DNA of 64,000 nt from Ferroplasma acidarmanus Fer1 (GCF_000152265.2 NC_021592.1:1116001-1180000); one strand, 5' to 3'. Counted from the stretch's first letter, positions 31,896 through 41,240 are shown. Numbers and translations: made by a program. The notes: generated by a model from the sequence alone, not told the origin.

Positions 31896-32789
31896 ATGCC
31901 AAGTAAAATAGCTATATATATAGAATACTCAAAACCAAAGGTCTGGTGGCTTCTAGTTTTTATTGCTTTTGGTGGGGCTATACTGGCTGTTAATAATTTT
32001 TCTTTTAATAACATAATAATGATACTTGTGGCTATTGCAGCTGTTACAATGGGGTCAATGGGCGCTGAGGGTTTGACAAATTACATTGACCTTGAAATGG
32101 ACTCTACAATGGAAAGAACCAAAAATAGGCCATTGCCAACTGGCGAGATAACCAAAAAACAGGCTCTTATGTTCGGCTACTCCCTTGCAGTACTGTCTGT
32201 GATAATACTGCTGGCATTCAGAAGATTCATAGCATCTATATTCATGTCAATCGGGATATTTGACAATGTATTCATCTACAGTTATCTTCTTAAAAAGGTT
32301 TCACCCTACAGTATTATTTATGGTGGCTTTTCCGGCGCTTTTCCCGTCCTTATAGGATGGTATACTATAACATCAGACTTTTCATGGCTTCCATGGATAT
32401 TATTTTTCCTTGTCATGTTCTGGATTCCCGTTCATGTATGGAGCCTTGCATACAGATACAGGGAAGATTATAAAAAGGCAAATGTACCAATGTTTCCAGT
32501 CACTCATTCCGACAGGTCTACAGCAATTGCCATATCATTTTCATCAGTATTACTGATAGTATTCTCTTTAATACCCTATTTTATGGGGTTTTACAATCTT
32601 GTTTATCTTATACCAGTAGCAATTTTATCAATTCCTGTAATAATATTCTCATACAATTTCATAAAAAATCCAGGGAGAAAAACCTCTTTCCGGCTGTTTG
32701 TGTATACTGCGCCGTATCTCACATTTGTATTCACCCTTATTATAATATTGAACGTGTTGCGGCTATTAAATTTACTTCATTCTGCCTGA
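31896..32789 (+). CDS. ctaB: Heme O synthase (protoheme IX farnesyltransferase)
   Basis: Membrane prenyltransferase of the UbiA family that adds farnesyl to heme B for a terminal oxidase. 297 residues with about eight to nine helices. The first Asp-rich motif is 'NYIDLEMDSTMERTKNRPLP', close to the CtaB/CyoE form; the second region 'YRYREDYKKANVPMFPV' is specific to this enzyme among UbiA proteins. ATG at 31896 gives a normal short N-terminus. Functionally connected with hemLCD at 10-13 kb, but transcribed alone. Confidence 0.92.
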   Translation: MPSKIAIYIEYSKPKVWWLLVFIAFGGAILAVNNFSFNNIIMILVAIAAVTMGSMGAEGLTNYIDLEMDSTMERTKNRPLPTGEITKKQALMFGYSLAVLSVIILLAFRRFIASIFMSIGIFDNVFIYSYLLKKVSPYSIIYGGFSGAFPVLIGWYTITSDFSWLPWILFFLVMFWIPVHVWSLAYRYREDYKKANVPMFPVTHSDRSTAIAISFSSVLLIVFSLIPYFMGFYNLVYLIPVAILSIPVIIFSYNFIKNPGRKTSFRLFVYTAPYLTFVFTLIIILNVLRLLNLLHSA

Positions 32790-32903
32790 GGGTACCAATC
32801 AAAAAATTAATAATAAATGAATTACTTAATATAAAAGCATGTTATGCACATATGTTGAATCAACCAGTAATTGATAATTGCATAGCGTGATAGAGGTAAT
32901 TGA

Positions 32904-33479
32904 ATGGAACAAGTTAAAGATATAGTATTCCCAGGTGACATAATAGCCAAGGAGGAAGAATACCTTTCAGGAAAGAATACACAGGACATTGATGGTGATG
33001 TCATATCTACTGCTTTCGGAAGAGTCAGCAGGGATGACAAATCTCTTACCATATCGGTTGATACATCCAGGCAGCCAGTAATAGTAAAGAGATATGACAT
33101 TGTATATGGCAAAATAATAAAAATATTAAACAAGGAGGCAGTAATATTGATTTCAGGGGTTGTAAAAGGAAATGCCCTTGTACCGGCCAACACAGAGGCC
33201 AGGCTTAAGTTGCCAATTCCCAACAAAACTATGTATTCTCATATTATTACTCTTGGAGACCTTGTAAGGGCAAAAATTATAAGTACACGACCACTTTATG
33301 CCACAATATTTGACCCCAATCTTGGTATACTGAAGAGCAAATGTACAATATGCAGGAGCGACCTAGTTGCAGAGAATGGAAAACTATACTGCAGGAACTG
33401 TGGGAGAGTCGAACAGAGAAAAATTGCCTCAGATTATGGCAATATAAATATATCAGGTGTTAATTATGAAAGAAGCTGA
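32904..33479 (+). CDS. csl4: Exosome RNA-binding subunit Csl4
   Basis: Cap protein of the archaeal exosome. 191 residues in the usual order: an N-terminal barrel starting 'DIVFPGDIIAKEEEYLSGKN', an S1 domain ('YDIVYGKIIKILNKEAVILI', 'GDLVRAKIISTRPLYATIFD'), and a C-terminal zinc ribbon with cysteines in 'CTICRSDL' and 'CRNCGR'. It overlaps the next small ORF by 14 bases. The run csl4-small protein-lsm-arcS suggests an RNA-metabolism operon. Confidence 0.95.
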   Translation: MEQVKDIVFPGDIIAKEEEYLSGKNTQDIDGDVISTAFGRVSRDDKSLTISVDTSRQPVIVKRYDIVYGKIIKILNKEAVILISGVVKGNALVPANTEARLKLPIPNKTMYSHIITLGDLVRAKIISTRPLYATIFDPNLGILKSKCTICRSDLVAENGKLYCRNCGRVEQRKIASDYGNINISGVNYERS

Positions 33480-33624
33480 TAAAATAAAGGACGTCCAGGA
33501 GCTTTCCAGAGAAGTTAGGGATATGAGAAAGGAAATAGATAGTATGAAGGAGCTTTTAGGTGGCCTGATAAAAGTCATGATGGACCATGACAATCAGTTT
33601 AACGACGAGGATGAATATAATTAG
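33466..33624 (+). CDS. 52-residue coiled-coil protein between csl4 and lsm
   Basis: A short ORF starting with an ATG inside the csl4 end and stopping 9 bases before the lsm ATG. The product begins MKEADKIKDVQELSREVRDM and continues with a heptad-like run (M/L at spaced positions around 'RDMRKEIDSMKELLGGLIKV') and an acidic tail 'NQFNDEDEYN'. The perfect fit between the two genes, overlap with csl4 and absence of any other use for the sequence argue that it is translated. I do not recognise the family; it may be a small partner of the exosome or LSm ring. Confidence 0.7.
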   Translation: MKEADKIKDVQELSREVRDMRKEIDSMKELLGGLIKVMMDHDNQFNDEDEYN

Positions 33625-33633
33625 GTGAATAAA

Positions 33634-33849
33634 ATGGCAACATTACCAATGAAAATGCTTGAGGAAAATTTAAACAAAAAAGTTACGTTATTATTAAAGG
33701 ACAACAGGTCGCTTGTAGGTACACTGGTTGGGTATGATGAGTATATGAACATGACCCTGGACGATGCAGAGGAGAACGGAGAGGTTCAGAGAAAAATCGG
33801 CAAAGTCATCATACGTGGAAGCAATGTGGTAAGGATCACCACAAAATAA
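33634..33849 (+). CDS. LSm (Sm-like archaeal) protein, second paralogue
   Basis: 71-residue Sm-fold protein: Sm1 'KVTLLLKDNRSLVGTLVGYD' then 'YMNMTLDDAEE', and Sm2 'GKVIIRGSNVVRITTK'. The ATG at 33634 is favoured over GTG 33625 because an AGGTGA ribosome site lies 5 bases before it. Compared with the copy at 6643, this one has a shorter N-terminus and matches the common archaeal SmAP1 form. It is embedded in the csl4-arcS cluster. Confidence 0.94.
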   Translation: MATLPMKMLEENLNKKVTLLLKDNRSLVGTLVGYDEYMNMTLDDAEENGEVQRKIGKVIIRGSNVVRITTK

Positions 33850-33887
33850 TTTTTAAAAGTATATATAATCTGTTTTAATAGCATCCT

Positions 33888-35462
33888 ATGCCTGAAAAGA
33901 TAAAAGACAAACAATACGTGATGGGATTCACATGGGCAGGATACAGAAATGGAAAAAGATTCCCAATTTTATTAAACACATTTTCAGATGACTATAAAAA
34001 TGAGAAGGATAGTATAGAAATATTGGGAGAAAAATTTCAAAAAAAAATATACTATCCATCCTTCCTTAGCGGCGAAAAAATTATTGAAGGGAATGATATA
34101 ATCATAATATACAATGGCCTTGAATTAATACAGAGGCCAGTGCACCTCGTTTCGTTTCTTATGGAATTACGGAAAAAATACGGTTTCACAAAAATGTTTT
34201 ATCTCCAGGGAATTTCAGATCCATATCTTATGCCGGTACTGTCCTATCTTGGGGTCAATATTTTTGACGATCTGTATATAAGAAAGGAAAGCAGGGAACA
34301 TATAAAATACAACGTTGCCGGGAAATCAAGAGTTGATTATGAACCCTTTGAAGAGAACATACAATTTGCAGAATCTATACTGGAATCAATTTTTGTCTCA
34401 ACCCGGGATAACACATTACGGGAAATAGTAGAAAAAATTGCCATATCTGGAAAGGCAATGGAAATATTGAGAATAGCAGACACAAGATATTATGAAGATT
34501 TTTCCAGTGTATTTCCATCAAGGACACCCTATATCCAGGCCAACTCCCTGGAGTCACTCAACAGGCCTGATATTGTTGCTTACAGAAATAAAATATCATC
34601 CTATGTAAAACCAGACCGCAGGAATATTGCACTTCTGCTTCCATGTTCCGCCAAAAAACCCTATTCTGATTCAAAAACCCATAAGAAAATACTTTCAGGA
34701 ATATGGCAGTACAGAAGATATCTCCACGAATTGATTGTTACATCCCCCGTTGGGCTAGTTCCCCGGGAGCTGGAAAAGGGATACCCCGCCCGTTTTTATG
34801 ATATACCTGTCATAGGCACATGGTATGAGGATGAAAAACTCATGATGAAAAATCTCATTTCTGCATATTTTAACAAAAATAGATATGAAGATGTAATAGC
34901 ATATATACCGGAGGACCTTGATTTTGTTCGTGATGCCATACCAGACAATGCAAAAATAATAGAGGGAAAAGTTACAGATGATAATAATATAGCAAGGCTT
35001 GCAACTGTTTTGAAGGACACCGTGACAGCAGAAAGTCAATATGCCAAGAAACTGGATGATTACCGTGCTTTATTGAGGTTTCAATTTGGTGACTGGATAA
35101 TTCCATACATTTCCAATGTAAAGTTAATAAACAGTTTCCATCAGGACATGATTGTGGAGGGCAGCAGAATACTTTTCGTGTACAATGAATCCATAGGGCG
35201 TTTTTCCATTACTCCGGAATCGGGAAAATTTTTCCTTGAAAATGATAAATTCAATGTTTCAATAGATGATTTCAGGCCCACATCTACTGTATATGCCATG
35301 GGCATTCAGAATGCCACACCGGATATAAAAGCCTTTGATGAGGTCATAATGACATACAACAATGAATTAAGGGGGACCGGTACAGCATTAATGCCATCAA
35401 GGGCCATGGTAGACCTGAATAACGGTGCGGCTGTAAAGGTAAGATCGGGAATTAGGAATTAA
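33888..35462 (+). CDS. arcS: Archaeosine synthase ArcS (TGT-like with PUA domain)
   Basis: Completes archaeosine (G+) at position 15 of tRNA by converting preQ0. 524 residues. The hallmark 'LLPCSAKKPYSDSKTHKK' is near residue 250 of the core, 'LIVTSPVGLVPRELEKGYPA' follows, and a C-terminal PUA domain is seen in 'FNVSIDDFRPTSTVYAMGIQ' and 'NNGAAVKVRSGI'. The N-terminal part is a TGT-like barrel that lacks the catalytic aspartates, as in other ArcS proteins. A TATA-like AAGTATATATAAT at 33857-33870 precedes the ATG by about 25 bases, so it may have its own promoter. Confidence 0.9.
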   Translation: MPEKIKDKQYVMGFTWAGYRNGKRFPILLNTFSDDYKNEKDSIEILGEKFQKKIYYPSFLSGEKIIEGNDIIIIYNGLELIQRPVHLVSFLMELRKKYGFTKMFYLQGISDPYLMPVLSYLGVNIFDDLYIRKESREHIKYNVAGKSRVDYEPFEENIQFAESILESIFVSTRDNTLREIVEKIAISGKAMEILRIADTRYYEDFSSVFPSRTPYIQANSLESLNRPDIVAYRNKISSYVKPDRRNIALLLPCSAKKPYSDSKTHKKILSGIWQYRRYLHELIVTSPVGLVPRELEKGYPARFYDIPVIGTWYEDEKLMMKNLISAYFNKNRYEDVIAYIPEDLDFVRDAIPDNAKIIEGKVTDDNNIARLATVLKDTVTAESQYAKKLDDYRALLRFQFGDWIIPYISNVKLINSFHQDMIVEGSRILFVYNESIGRFSITPESGKFFLENDKFNVSIDDFRPTSTVYAMGIQNATPDIKAFDEVIMTYNNELRGTGTALMPSRAMVDLNNGAAVKVRSGIRN

Positions 35463-35590
35463 TATCCACTACACTCAAACCTTATGTATTGTTATAGTGC
35501 CTCCGTTTCATTCGCCTGGTAGTCACATCTTAATATTTTCCACATCCTGTTCTTTACTTATTCACTGCATAATTACATTCGCATTCCTGT

Positions 35591-36718
35591 CTAAACTCGC
35601 TCTACAAATTTATTATCATGCCTGTTTATTGTTTCATATACGTCTTTTCTAAAGAGATAAGTTTCTGGAGATAATCCGTTTTTCAAAGTATCCCTCACCA
35701 TTGTTCCACTGAAATGAACTCTATCTCCATCCACATGGGAACAATCCCGCGAAGTTGCCAGCTGTTCGCACTTCTTGCAGTAAAAGACCTCATCCATATT
35801 CATGATTTCTATGCCAAGTTCAAAGGCCTGGAGATTTTTCTGGGCGTCATATGGTCCATAAAAGTTTCCGATACCAGCGTGATCCCTTCCCACTACAAAG
35901 TGGGTGCACCCGAAATTCTTTCTCATGATTGCATGTATCATGGCCTCTCTGGGCCCTCCATATGACATTTCATAGTGAAGGGGTGAAAAGAGGACTCTGT
36001 TTGAAGGGTAATAATTATTTATGAGGGTATCGTATGATTTCATAATAATCTCGTCCCTGTAATCACCCGGTTTCTTTTTACCAATTACAGGATTTATGAA
36101 AATGCCGTCCGTAACACGCAGTGCAGTTCTCTGCATCTCTTCATGCCCTCTGTGTGGAACATTTCTTGTCTGGAATCCAGTAACGGTTTTCCACCCTCTT
36201 TCCAGAAATATCTGCCTTGTGTCCACCGGAAAAAGTGTTTCTTTCAGGAATGGAATTTCTGGAAGGTTAGCTGACTTGATTTCCCCGGCCATACATATAC
36301 CCGTACTTTCCCTGATGTTTCTGACACCCGGATGGTCGGTTGAGGTAGTTCCAAATACTTTCCGGCAGTATTCAATCCTGTCATATCTGTAAATATCTGT
36401 TACATCCATTATGGCAATTACCCCTGAGTTCTGGCTTAACCTGACAGTATCACCTGCTCTTACACATCTGAATTCTTTCTCTCCTATGTCCAGTGTGTAT
36501 GGAATGCTCCATGGAAGACCATTTTCCAGACGTTGGTTCTCAACCACAGAATGGAAATCACTTTCTCCCATGAATCCCTTCAAAGGACTCAGGATTCCCA
36601 TCTTCATATTCATTATCCTGATGGCAGTACCGTAGCTAACTTCAATTGTATGGTGTGCTTCCCTATCACTGACATCAGGGATATTAACAAGTTTTCCACC
36701 ATGCGCTGAGAGATTCAT
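35591..36718 (-). CDS. sat: Sulfate adenylyltransferase (ATP sulfurylase)
   Basis: Activates sulfate to APS. About 375 residues from ATG 36718, which yields the normal start 'MNLSAHGGKLVNIPD'; an upstream TTG at 36748 in the same frame lies inside cysH and is less likely. Nucleotide-binding motifs are 'GFQTRNVPHRGHEEMQR' and 'FVVGRDHAGIGNFYG'. A zinc site typical of archaeal/bacterial Sat is 'CKKCEQLATSRDC'. The order is cysH then sat, with the sat ATG 14 bases past the cysH stop. Confidence 0.95.
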   Translation of the reverse strand: MNLSAHGGKLVNIPDVSDREAHHTIEVSYGTAIRIMNMKMGILSPLKGFMGESDFHSVVENQRLENGLPWSIPYTLDIGEKEFRCVRAGDTVRLSQNSGVIAIMDVTDIYRYDRIEYCRKVFGTTSTDHPGVRNIRESTGICMAGEIKSANLPEIPFLKETLFPVDTRQIFLERGWKTVTGFQTRNVPHRGHEEMQRTALRVTDGIFINPVIGKKKPGDYRDEIIMKSYDTLINNYYPSNRVLFSPLHYEMSYGGPREAMIHAIMRKNFGCTHFVVGRDHAGIGNFYGPYDAQKNLQAFELGIEIMNMDEVFYCKKCEQLATSRDCSHVDGDRVHFSGTMVRDTLKNGLSPETYLFRKDVYETINRHDNKFVERV

Positions 36719-36731
36719 ATTTGCCGGAGAG

Positions 36732-37469
36732 TTAATCAACAATATCACCAGAATTCTTTCCCAAATTAAGATCTGTATTGACGCCTCCTGTCAAATGAAG
36801 GCCGCATTCCTTTACGCCGTTCTCCCACCACCACCTTCCAGATCTTTCGTCATCATCCTTTCCCACTGCCTTTGTACATGGCTGGCAACCTATGCTCTTA
36901 TAGTTCTGGTCAAACAGAATGTTGTATGGAACTTTGTGAATACTCACATATGACCATATTTCATCCCTGCTCCAGTCCAGAAGTGGATTGACTTTCCAGA
37001 CATTGTGATCCCTTACATATTCAACTTTTCTGGCATTTTTTCTTGCAACAGTCTGTTCTGCCCTTATTCCTGTGATCCAAACCGACCTTTTGCGAAGTAT
37101 ATTTTTAAGTGGTTTTACCTTTCTCACATTACAGCAAAAATGGCGGTTATCTAACGAATGGTAGAAAAGATTGATTCCTCTGGAATTGATCATGTCCTCA
37201 ACATCTTCTCTTTCAGGGAAATATATTTTTAAATCAATACCCATCTCCGACCTTACCGTTTCCATAAGCTGGTATGTTTCATCAGGGAGTCTTCCTGTAT
37301 CTATAGTCGCAATTTCAACATTAATATTATTTCTGGCAATCATATCTGTGATGACCATGTCTTCCAGCCCCAGGCTTGAAGTGAACACAGCACCTTTTCC
37401 ATAATATTTCCCAATTTTTCCCAGCATTTCAACCGGATTCAGATCCTGTAAATCCAAATATTCTTCCAT
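36732..37469 (-). CDS. cysH: Adenylylsulfate/phosphoadenylylsulfate reductase (CysH, iron-sulfur type)
   Basis: Reduces activated sulfate to sulfite with thiol donors. 245 residues. 'AVFTSSLGLEDMVITDMI' is the P-loop-like start; 'HFCCNVRKVKPL' and 'SIGCQPCTKAV' give the two cysteine pairs of the [4Fe-4S] cluster that marks APS-type reductases; 'KECGLHL' carries the catalytic cysteine. Since no APS kinase lies nearby, direct APS reduction is likely. Divergent from the ComA-type gene by 47 bases and followed by sat. Confidence 0.93.
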   Translation of the reverse strand: MEEYLDLQDLNPVEMLGKIGKYYGKGAVFTSSLGLEDMVITDMIARNNINVEIATIDTGRLPDETYQLMETVRSEMGIDLKIYFPEREDVEDMINSRGINLFYHSLDNRHFCCNVRKVKPLKNILRKRSVWITGIRAEQTVARKNARKVEYVRDHNVWKVNPLLDWSRDEIWSYVSIHKVPYNILFDQNYKSIGCQPCTKAVGKDDDERSGRWWWENGVKECGLHLTGGVNTDLNLGKNSGDIVD

Positions 37470-37516
37470 CTTCTATAATTTTCAATTTATTGAAATAATT
37501 ATCAGAATGGGAAGTT

Positions 37517-38572
37517 TTGAACCGTTATGGGCAATATAGGGACAATGCGAAAACCATATACCAAACATCTCCTTTATGTACTGTGAATATTAACAGACTT
37601 TCTGAAAATATTATCAATGACAAAACCTGGAACAGTTCAATGGGGAAAAATATGCTTCTGGACAAACTTTCTTCAGTGGATATGGATGTTATTTCCAGCC
37701 TTAGGGAAAGAATTTATGTTATGAAGATAGGTTGGACGACTTCAATGTTACTGGATGAAAAAACACTGATCAACAGGATAAAAAGATACAGAGATCTAGG
37801 AATTGATGTAAGCCCAGGAGGTACAACACTTGAGATAGCCTATGCGAAAGGCCATCTGGAACGAACTCTTTCAAGTCTTCTCCAATATGGATTTTCTCAC
37901 CTGGAAATCAGTGAAGGAGTTATAGACCTCCCAGACTCCCAAAAGAAAAAAATTGTTGATTTTGCAAAATCAAATAACATCCCTTTCACCATGGAAGTTG
38001 GAAAAAAGAGTGAAAAAAACCAGCTCAGCCTGGATGAAACCATTGAAGGGGTAAATCGCGATCTGGAATACGAACCTGATGTTGTCATAGTAGAGGGAAG
38101 GGAAACTGGAAAAGGTGTGGGAGTATTCGACATTGAAGGATTAATAAAATGGGACTGGGTAACCCGGCTTGCTGAGAACTTCCCGATTGAGAAACTCATG
38201 TTTGAAGCGCCTGTAGAAAGACAGCAGGTAGAGCTTGTGATCAGGATGGGTAACACGGTGAATCTTGGAAACATCGCTCCTGCAAGTCTCGCAGCGCTTG
38301 AGACCCAGAGACTCGGGCTAAGGGGGGACACCTTCGGGATTCCCTCTTCCTCCACTTCTGTTGAGGGCCCGCCATCAAATAAATTTATATATTATGTTAT
38401 TTCGGACCATGGCCCACTGGATCAGGCGGGAATAATGGATCTTACAGGCTTGAACAGAAAAACCGTTCAGAACGCTTTGAAGGAACTTGTCTCAAGTGGC
38501 ATTGTGAGGGAATCATTCTACAGAAATGACTTGAGAAAACGTATTTACAGTGCTTCATCCAATCTCCGGTGA
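37517..38572 (+). CDS. Phosphosulfolactate synthase (ComA-like) fused to a winged-helix domain
   Basis: Residues about 60-275 match ComA, which adds sulfite to phosphoenolpyruvate: 'MKIGWTTSMLL', 'IDVSPGGTTLEIAYAKG', 'HLEISEGVIDLP', 'VIVEGRETGKGVGVFD', 'LMFEAPVERQQVELVI' and 'VNLGNIAPASLAALE..RLGLRGDTF'. Residues about 285-351 are an added winged helix ('GPLDQAGIMDLTGLNRKTVQ', 'LKELVSSGIVRESF'). The only usable start is TTG 37517, because the frame closes at TAA 37496. The neighbours sat and cysH supply sulfite. No other coenzyme M genes are visible. The fusion and the sulfite link suggest a sulfonate role or a regulator; this is inference. Confidence 0.85.
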   Translation: MNRYGQYRDNAKTIYQTSPLCTVNINRLSENIINDKTWNSSMGKNMLLDKLSSVDMDVISSLRERIYVMKIGWTTSMLLDEKTLINRIKRYRDLGIDVSPGGTTLEIAYAKGHLERTLSSLLQYGFSHLEISEGVIDLPDSQKKKIVDFAKSNNIPFTMEVGKKSEKNQLSLDETIEGVNRDLEYEPDVVIVEGRETGKGVGVFDIEGLIKWDWVTRLAENFPIEKLMFEAPVERQQVELVIRMGNTVNLGNIAPASLAALETQRLGLRGDTFGIPSSSTSVEGPPSNKFIYYVISDHGPLDQAGIMDLTGLNRKTVQNALKELVSSGIVRESFYRNDLRKRIYSASSNLR

Positions 38573-38626
38573 CAGATTCCACGTTCACCCCTATCTGGAG
38601 GAACTCTGATTTCCATGAGCCTGAAT

Positions 38627-39044
38627 CTATAGATTCTCCTGATTAACCTCCTGTGAATCCACATACCATTTCAGGATATCTAATGTGACCTGATCGGATG
38701 TTACAAGAAAGTAGTAAGGAGACCAGAACTTTCCCTTTGACAGTTTTTTCTTTATTTCATGGAATTTGCGCTGTATCTCCCTTGATGTTATTGTTTGACC
38801 GCATTGATGAATTGTGGTATGTTAAGGAGGAGTGTAACCTTGAAAGGCATGTGAAAGTGATCCTTACCTCATTCTACATACAGTATATACACATCAAAGG
38901 TTTCAGAAATCTCTCTGGTTTTAATCTTAAGGAAATCCACAACGGCATCATTTGTAAATACTTTCTTCCGGTATTTCACCGGCTAGATAAAGTGATATTA
39001 CAACGAATAACGGAGCGCGAACCTTTATCCAGGTAATATGCCAT
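38627..39044 (-). pseudogene. tnpA: Degraded IS200/IS605-type tnpA (Y1 transposase)
   Basis: Minus-strand remains of an HUH single-strand transposase. Reading across defects gives the N-terminal 'MAYYLDKGSRSVIRCN', then 'PVKYRKKVFTNDAVVDFLK', the HUH motif 'DHFHMPFKV', and near the end 'KFWSPYYFLVTSD' with 'LKWYVDSQ' holding the catalytic Tyr. At least two in-frame stops replace Trp codons (before PVKYRKK and after ILYVE), one frameshift lies near 38993 and another near 38800. No tnpB is next to it. Non-functional. Confidence 0.85.
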
Positions 39045-39656
39045 AGATAACTTTTTTCTGTCGCTTTTATCATATCACTGGTGGGAAGACTTCTCGCTCA
39101 CTGTGTTAAATGTGGTGTTCGTTTAATGACTTAATGCAAAATTATGGGATTAACAGTCAGCCAGAATAAGAATACCGAAATTTTCTTTATTGTAATTTAC
39201 ACAAAAATCCATTAGAATGAAACCCTCTGAGTTTATTATGTAGATGAATTTCTGGAAAGAACATTTAAACACTATTCTTATGTAATGAATAAGAGGAATA
39301 ACAGAAGTACCTGAATAAGGCTTCAACTCCTATAGAAAAGTACCAGTGGAGTACAGAGAATTCAAGCCTCATGGGGATAATATAAGTCTATGTTTAAACA
39401 AGTTCTGTCAGTTAAACAGGAAACCTCTGTGCTTTAGGAAGAGACACATCACATTGTTATCCTTCGTCAGATCCGTCATATTATCATGGTATATGGATGA
39501 CTGTGCCAGCATGTGTGTATGCTACACCAAATCTATTTTCCTAAAATATTTTTCACACGAATCTTTTCCTGTTTTTCATACATTATCAATTACATTACCG
39601 GATAAAGGTGAAATGGTAAGACAAACATTTATATATAGTCAGACGTTTACATTATT
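39045..39656. other. Gene-poor stretch, probably decayed mobile DNA
   Basis: About 610 bases between the dead transposase and the first surface-protein gene. I find no protein with recognisable motifs on either strand; a 117-codon frame at 39346 has a cysteine-rich, random composition. The last 30 bases hold the TATA box of the surface-protein gene. Boundaries of an element could not be drawn. Confidence 0.45.
39626..39638 (+). promoter_or_regulatory. TATA box of the surface-protein gene
   Basis: CATTTATATATAG is centred about 24 bases before the ATG at 39657, which matches a leaderless archaeal transcript and indicates that the gene cluster is actively promoted. Confidence 0.7.
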
Positions 39657-41240
39657 ATGCACCGTAGATATATTACATTTATATCCCTGCTGGTTGTAGC
39701 AATGTTCTCAATAATGCCCTTATCACAACTATCTTCTCCCTCTATTGCAATTGATTCAAATTCTCCAAATAAAATAAATCCATCTCTATCAAATGGGCTC
39801 TTAGGTGAAGTTGTAAATTCATGGCATGTATCAGGCAAAACATGTGCACCATCATCAGCAAGCATAGAGAGTGCAATTACACTTAAGATAGATGTAACAT
39901 CATTCTCAGAATCAAGTGGTGCAGGTGATACAGCACTGTACTTTATTGTATCAGGAGTAAATGTACATACAGTCTATATTGGCGGTACCGGTGTATATAC
40001 ATATACATGGGATGTAAACTCTATGCCTGGCAATATTAATTTCCATGCAGAATACCTTTCAGGATCAGAATTCTATTCGATGCATTCTATGGCACCAGAA
40101 CCATCAGTATTCTTCCACAATTCATATTCCACATTCGGCAATTCAAACATACATGTTGAGAAGTACATGAATGAGATGGGCTATGACGGGAATAATACCA
40201 TATACCTGTCGTCTCCAGACTCAGGAAGCTATTCAGTATACGGATATACAAATTTAGGAATTGCAAAAAACAGCATAAATGATTGTGGCAGCACTTCAAA
40301 TTACCAGAATGATAGCGTTATCCTAAAATCCATTTATGATATTACTAACAATAGTGGAAATCTTTCCATAACAATACCGTTAATATCAAGCGGAATATCG
40401 AATGATATTATTTTTCCAACATCAAATCCTAATAATCCCGATACATTTTATACTGCGTTCTACCAGAGAATAGGGTTGACAATGATAAATGCTCCGCCAG
40501 GTGCAAATACTAATATACAAAAATCTTACAATCAAGGATTAAACGTAACTGGTCCAAGCTGTAAGGGAATAACTCCAAAACAGGCCTACAGAAACATAGG
40601 CATTCAACTAATTTCCCAGCTGCCATGGGCTGGATATGTTACTGGCCAGTATTCCATATACAAAGATCTCTATGCACTGTCCGGGATTGGGGAACATATC
40701 CCTGACGCAATTGGCAGCGGATCAGTATTTGAGGCATATACCATTAATGGTGGCAATCCATGTACTGATGGCCATGGAAAAAATGTATTTGGAGGCATAG
40801 AGCTTGTAAAAATAGATATTCCACTTAACGAATTAAAACATTCATTCAGAATAAATATGTTTTCTACAAATTATTATGAGTGCGTTGGTCCTACAGGGAT
40901 AATCAAGAGCGCAAATGCGTCAGAAACCATAAATGCAGTTACTTCCTCGGCAATATACGGCACAGTGGGATTAAAACCGGGATGTTCAGATGGAAATCAT
41001 AATTATGACACATCACTTAACTCTAATGTTTATATAAAAAGCGTAAATAGTGGTAATTTTTACAAAGTTCCTATAAAAAATGGAAATTATTTATTCTTCG
41101 CTAAACCCAATACTAAATATGAATTATTTTACAGGAGCGGATCTAATTTTGAAAAATTTAAAGATAATTCGAATTCAATTATTTCATATATAGACTCTAA
41201 AAATCCTGGACAATCCACTTCAATAAATTTATATGAGTGA
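39657..41240 (+). CDS. Secreted cysteine-containing surface protein, function unknown
   Basis: 527 residues with an N-terminal signal peptide (MHRRYITFISLLVVAMFSIM). The body is rich in Ser, Asn, Thr, Tyr and Gly with several N-x-S/T sequons and isolated Cys (GKTCAPS, NDCGST, PSCKGIT, NPCTDG, YECVGP, PGCSDG) that may form disulfides. The last 100 or so residues form a domain starting 'SAIYGTVGLKPGCSDGNHNY', shared with the next gene. No membrane anchor at the C-terminus and no thermopsin active-site motif were seen. It overlaps the following gene by 8 bases (ATGAGTGA). Confidence 0.75.
   Translation: MHRRYITFISLLVVAMFSIMPLSQLSSPSIAIDSNSPNKINPSLSNGLLGEVVNSWHVSGKTCAPSSASIESAITLKIDVTSFSESSGAGDTALYFIVSGVNVHTVYIGGTGVYTYTWDVNSMPGNINFHAEYLSGSEFYSMHSMAPEPSVFFHNSYSTFGNSNIHVEKYMNEMGYDGNNTIYLSSPDSGSYSVYGYTNLGIAKNSINDCGSTSNYQNDSVILKSIYDITNNSGNLSITIPLISSGISNDIIFPTSNPNNPDTFYTAFYQRIGLTMINAPPGANTNIQKSYNQGLNVTGPSCKGITPKQAYRNIGIQLISQLPWAGYVTGQYSIYKDLYALSGIGEHIPDAIGSGSVFEAYTINGGNPCTDGHGKNVFGGIELVKIDIPLNELKHSFRINMFSTNYYECVGPTGIIKSANASETINAVTSSAIYGTVGLKPGCSDGNHNYDTSLNSNVYIKSVNSGNFYKVPIKNGNYLFFAKPNTKYELFYRSGSNFEKFKDNSNSIISYIDSKNPGQSTSINLYE
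40950..41006 (+). repeat. 57-bp identical block, copy A
   Basis: Begins GCAATATACGGCACAGTGGG and is identical to 41818-41874. It encodes the start of the shared C-terminal domain of the two adjacent surface proteins. Identity at synonymous positions points to recent duplication or gene conversion. Confidence 0.9.

Noticed and set aside
38698-39036. 112-codon plus-strand frame
   Set aside because: It lies opposite the degraded tnpA, whose minus-strand HUH and Tyr motifs are recognisable; the plus frame has no family features.
39657-41240. Thermopsin (peptidase A5) identity of the first surface protein
   Set aside because: A signal peptide and extracellular composition fit, but I could not find thermopsin sequence blocks, so it is left as unknown.
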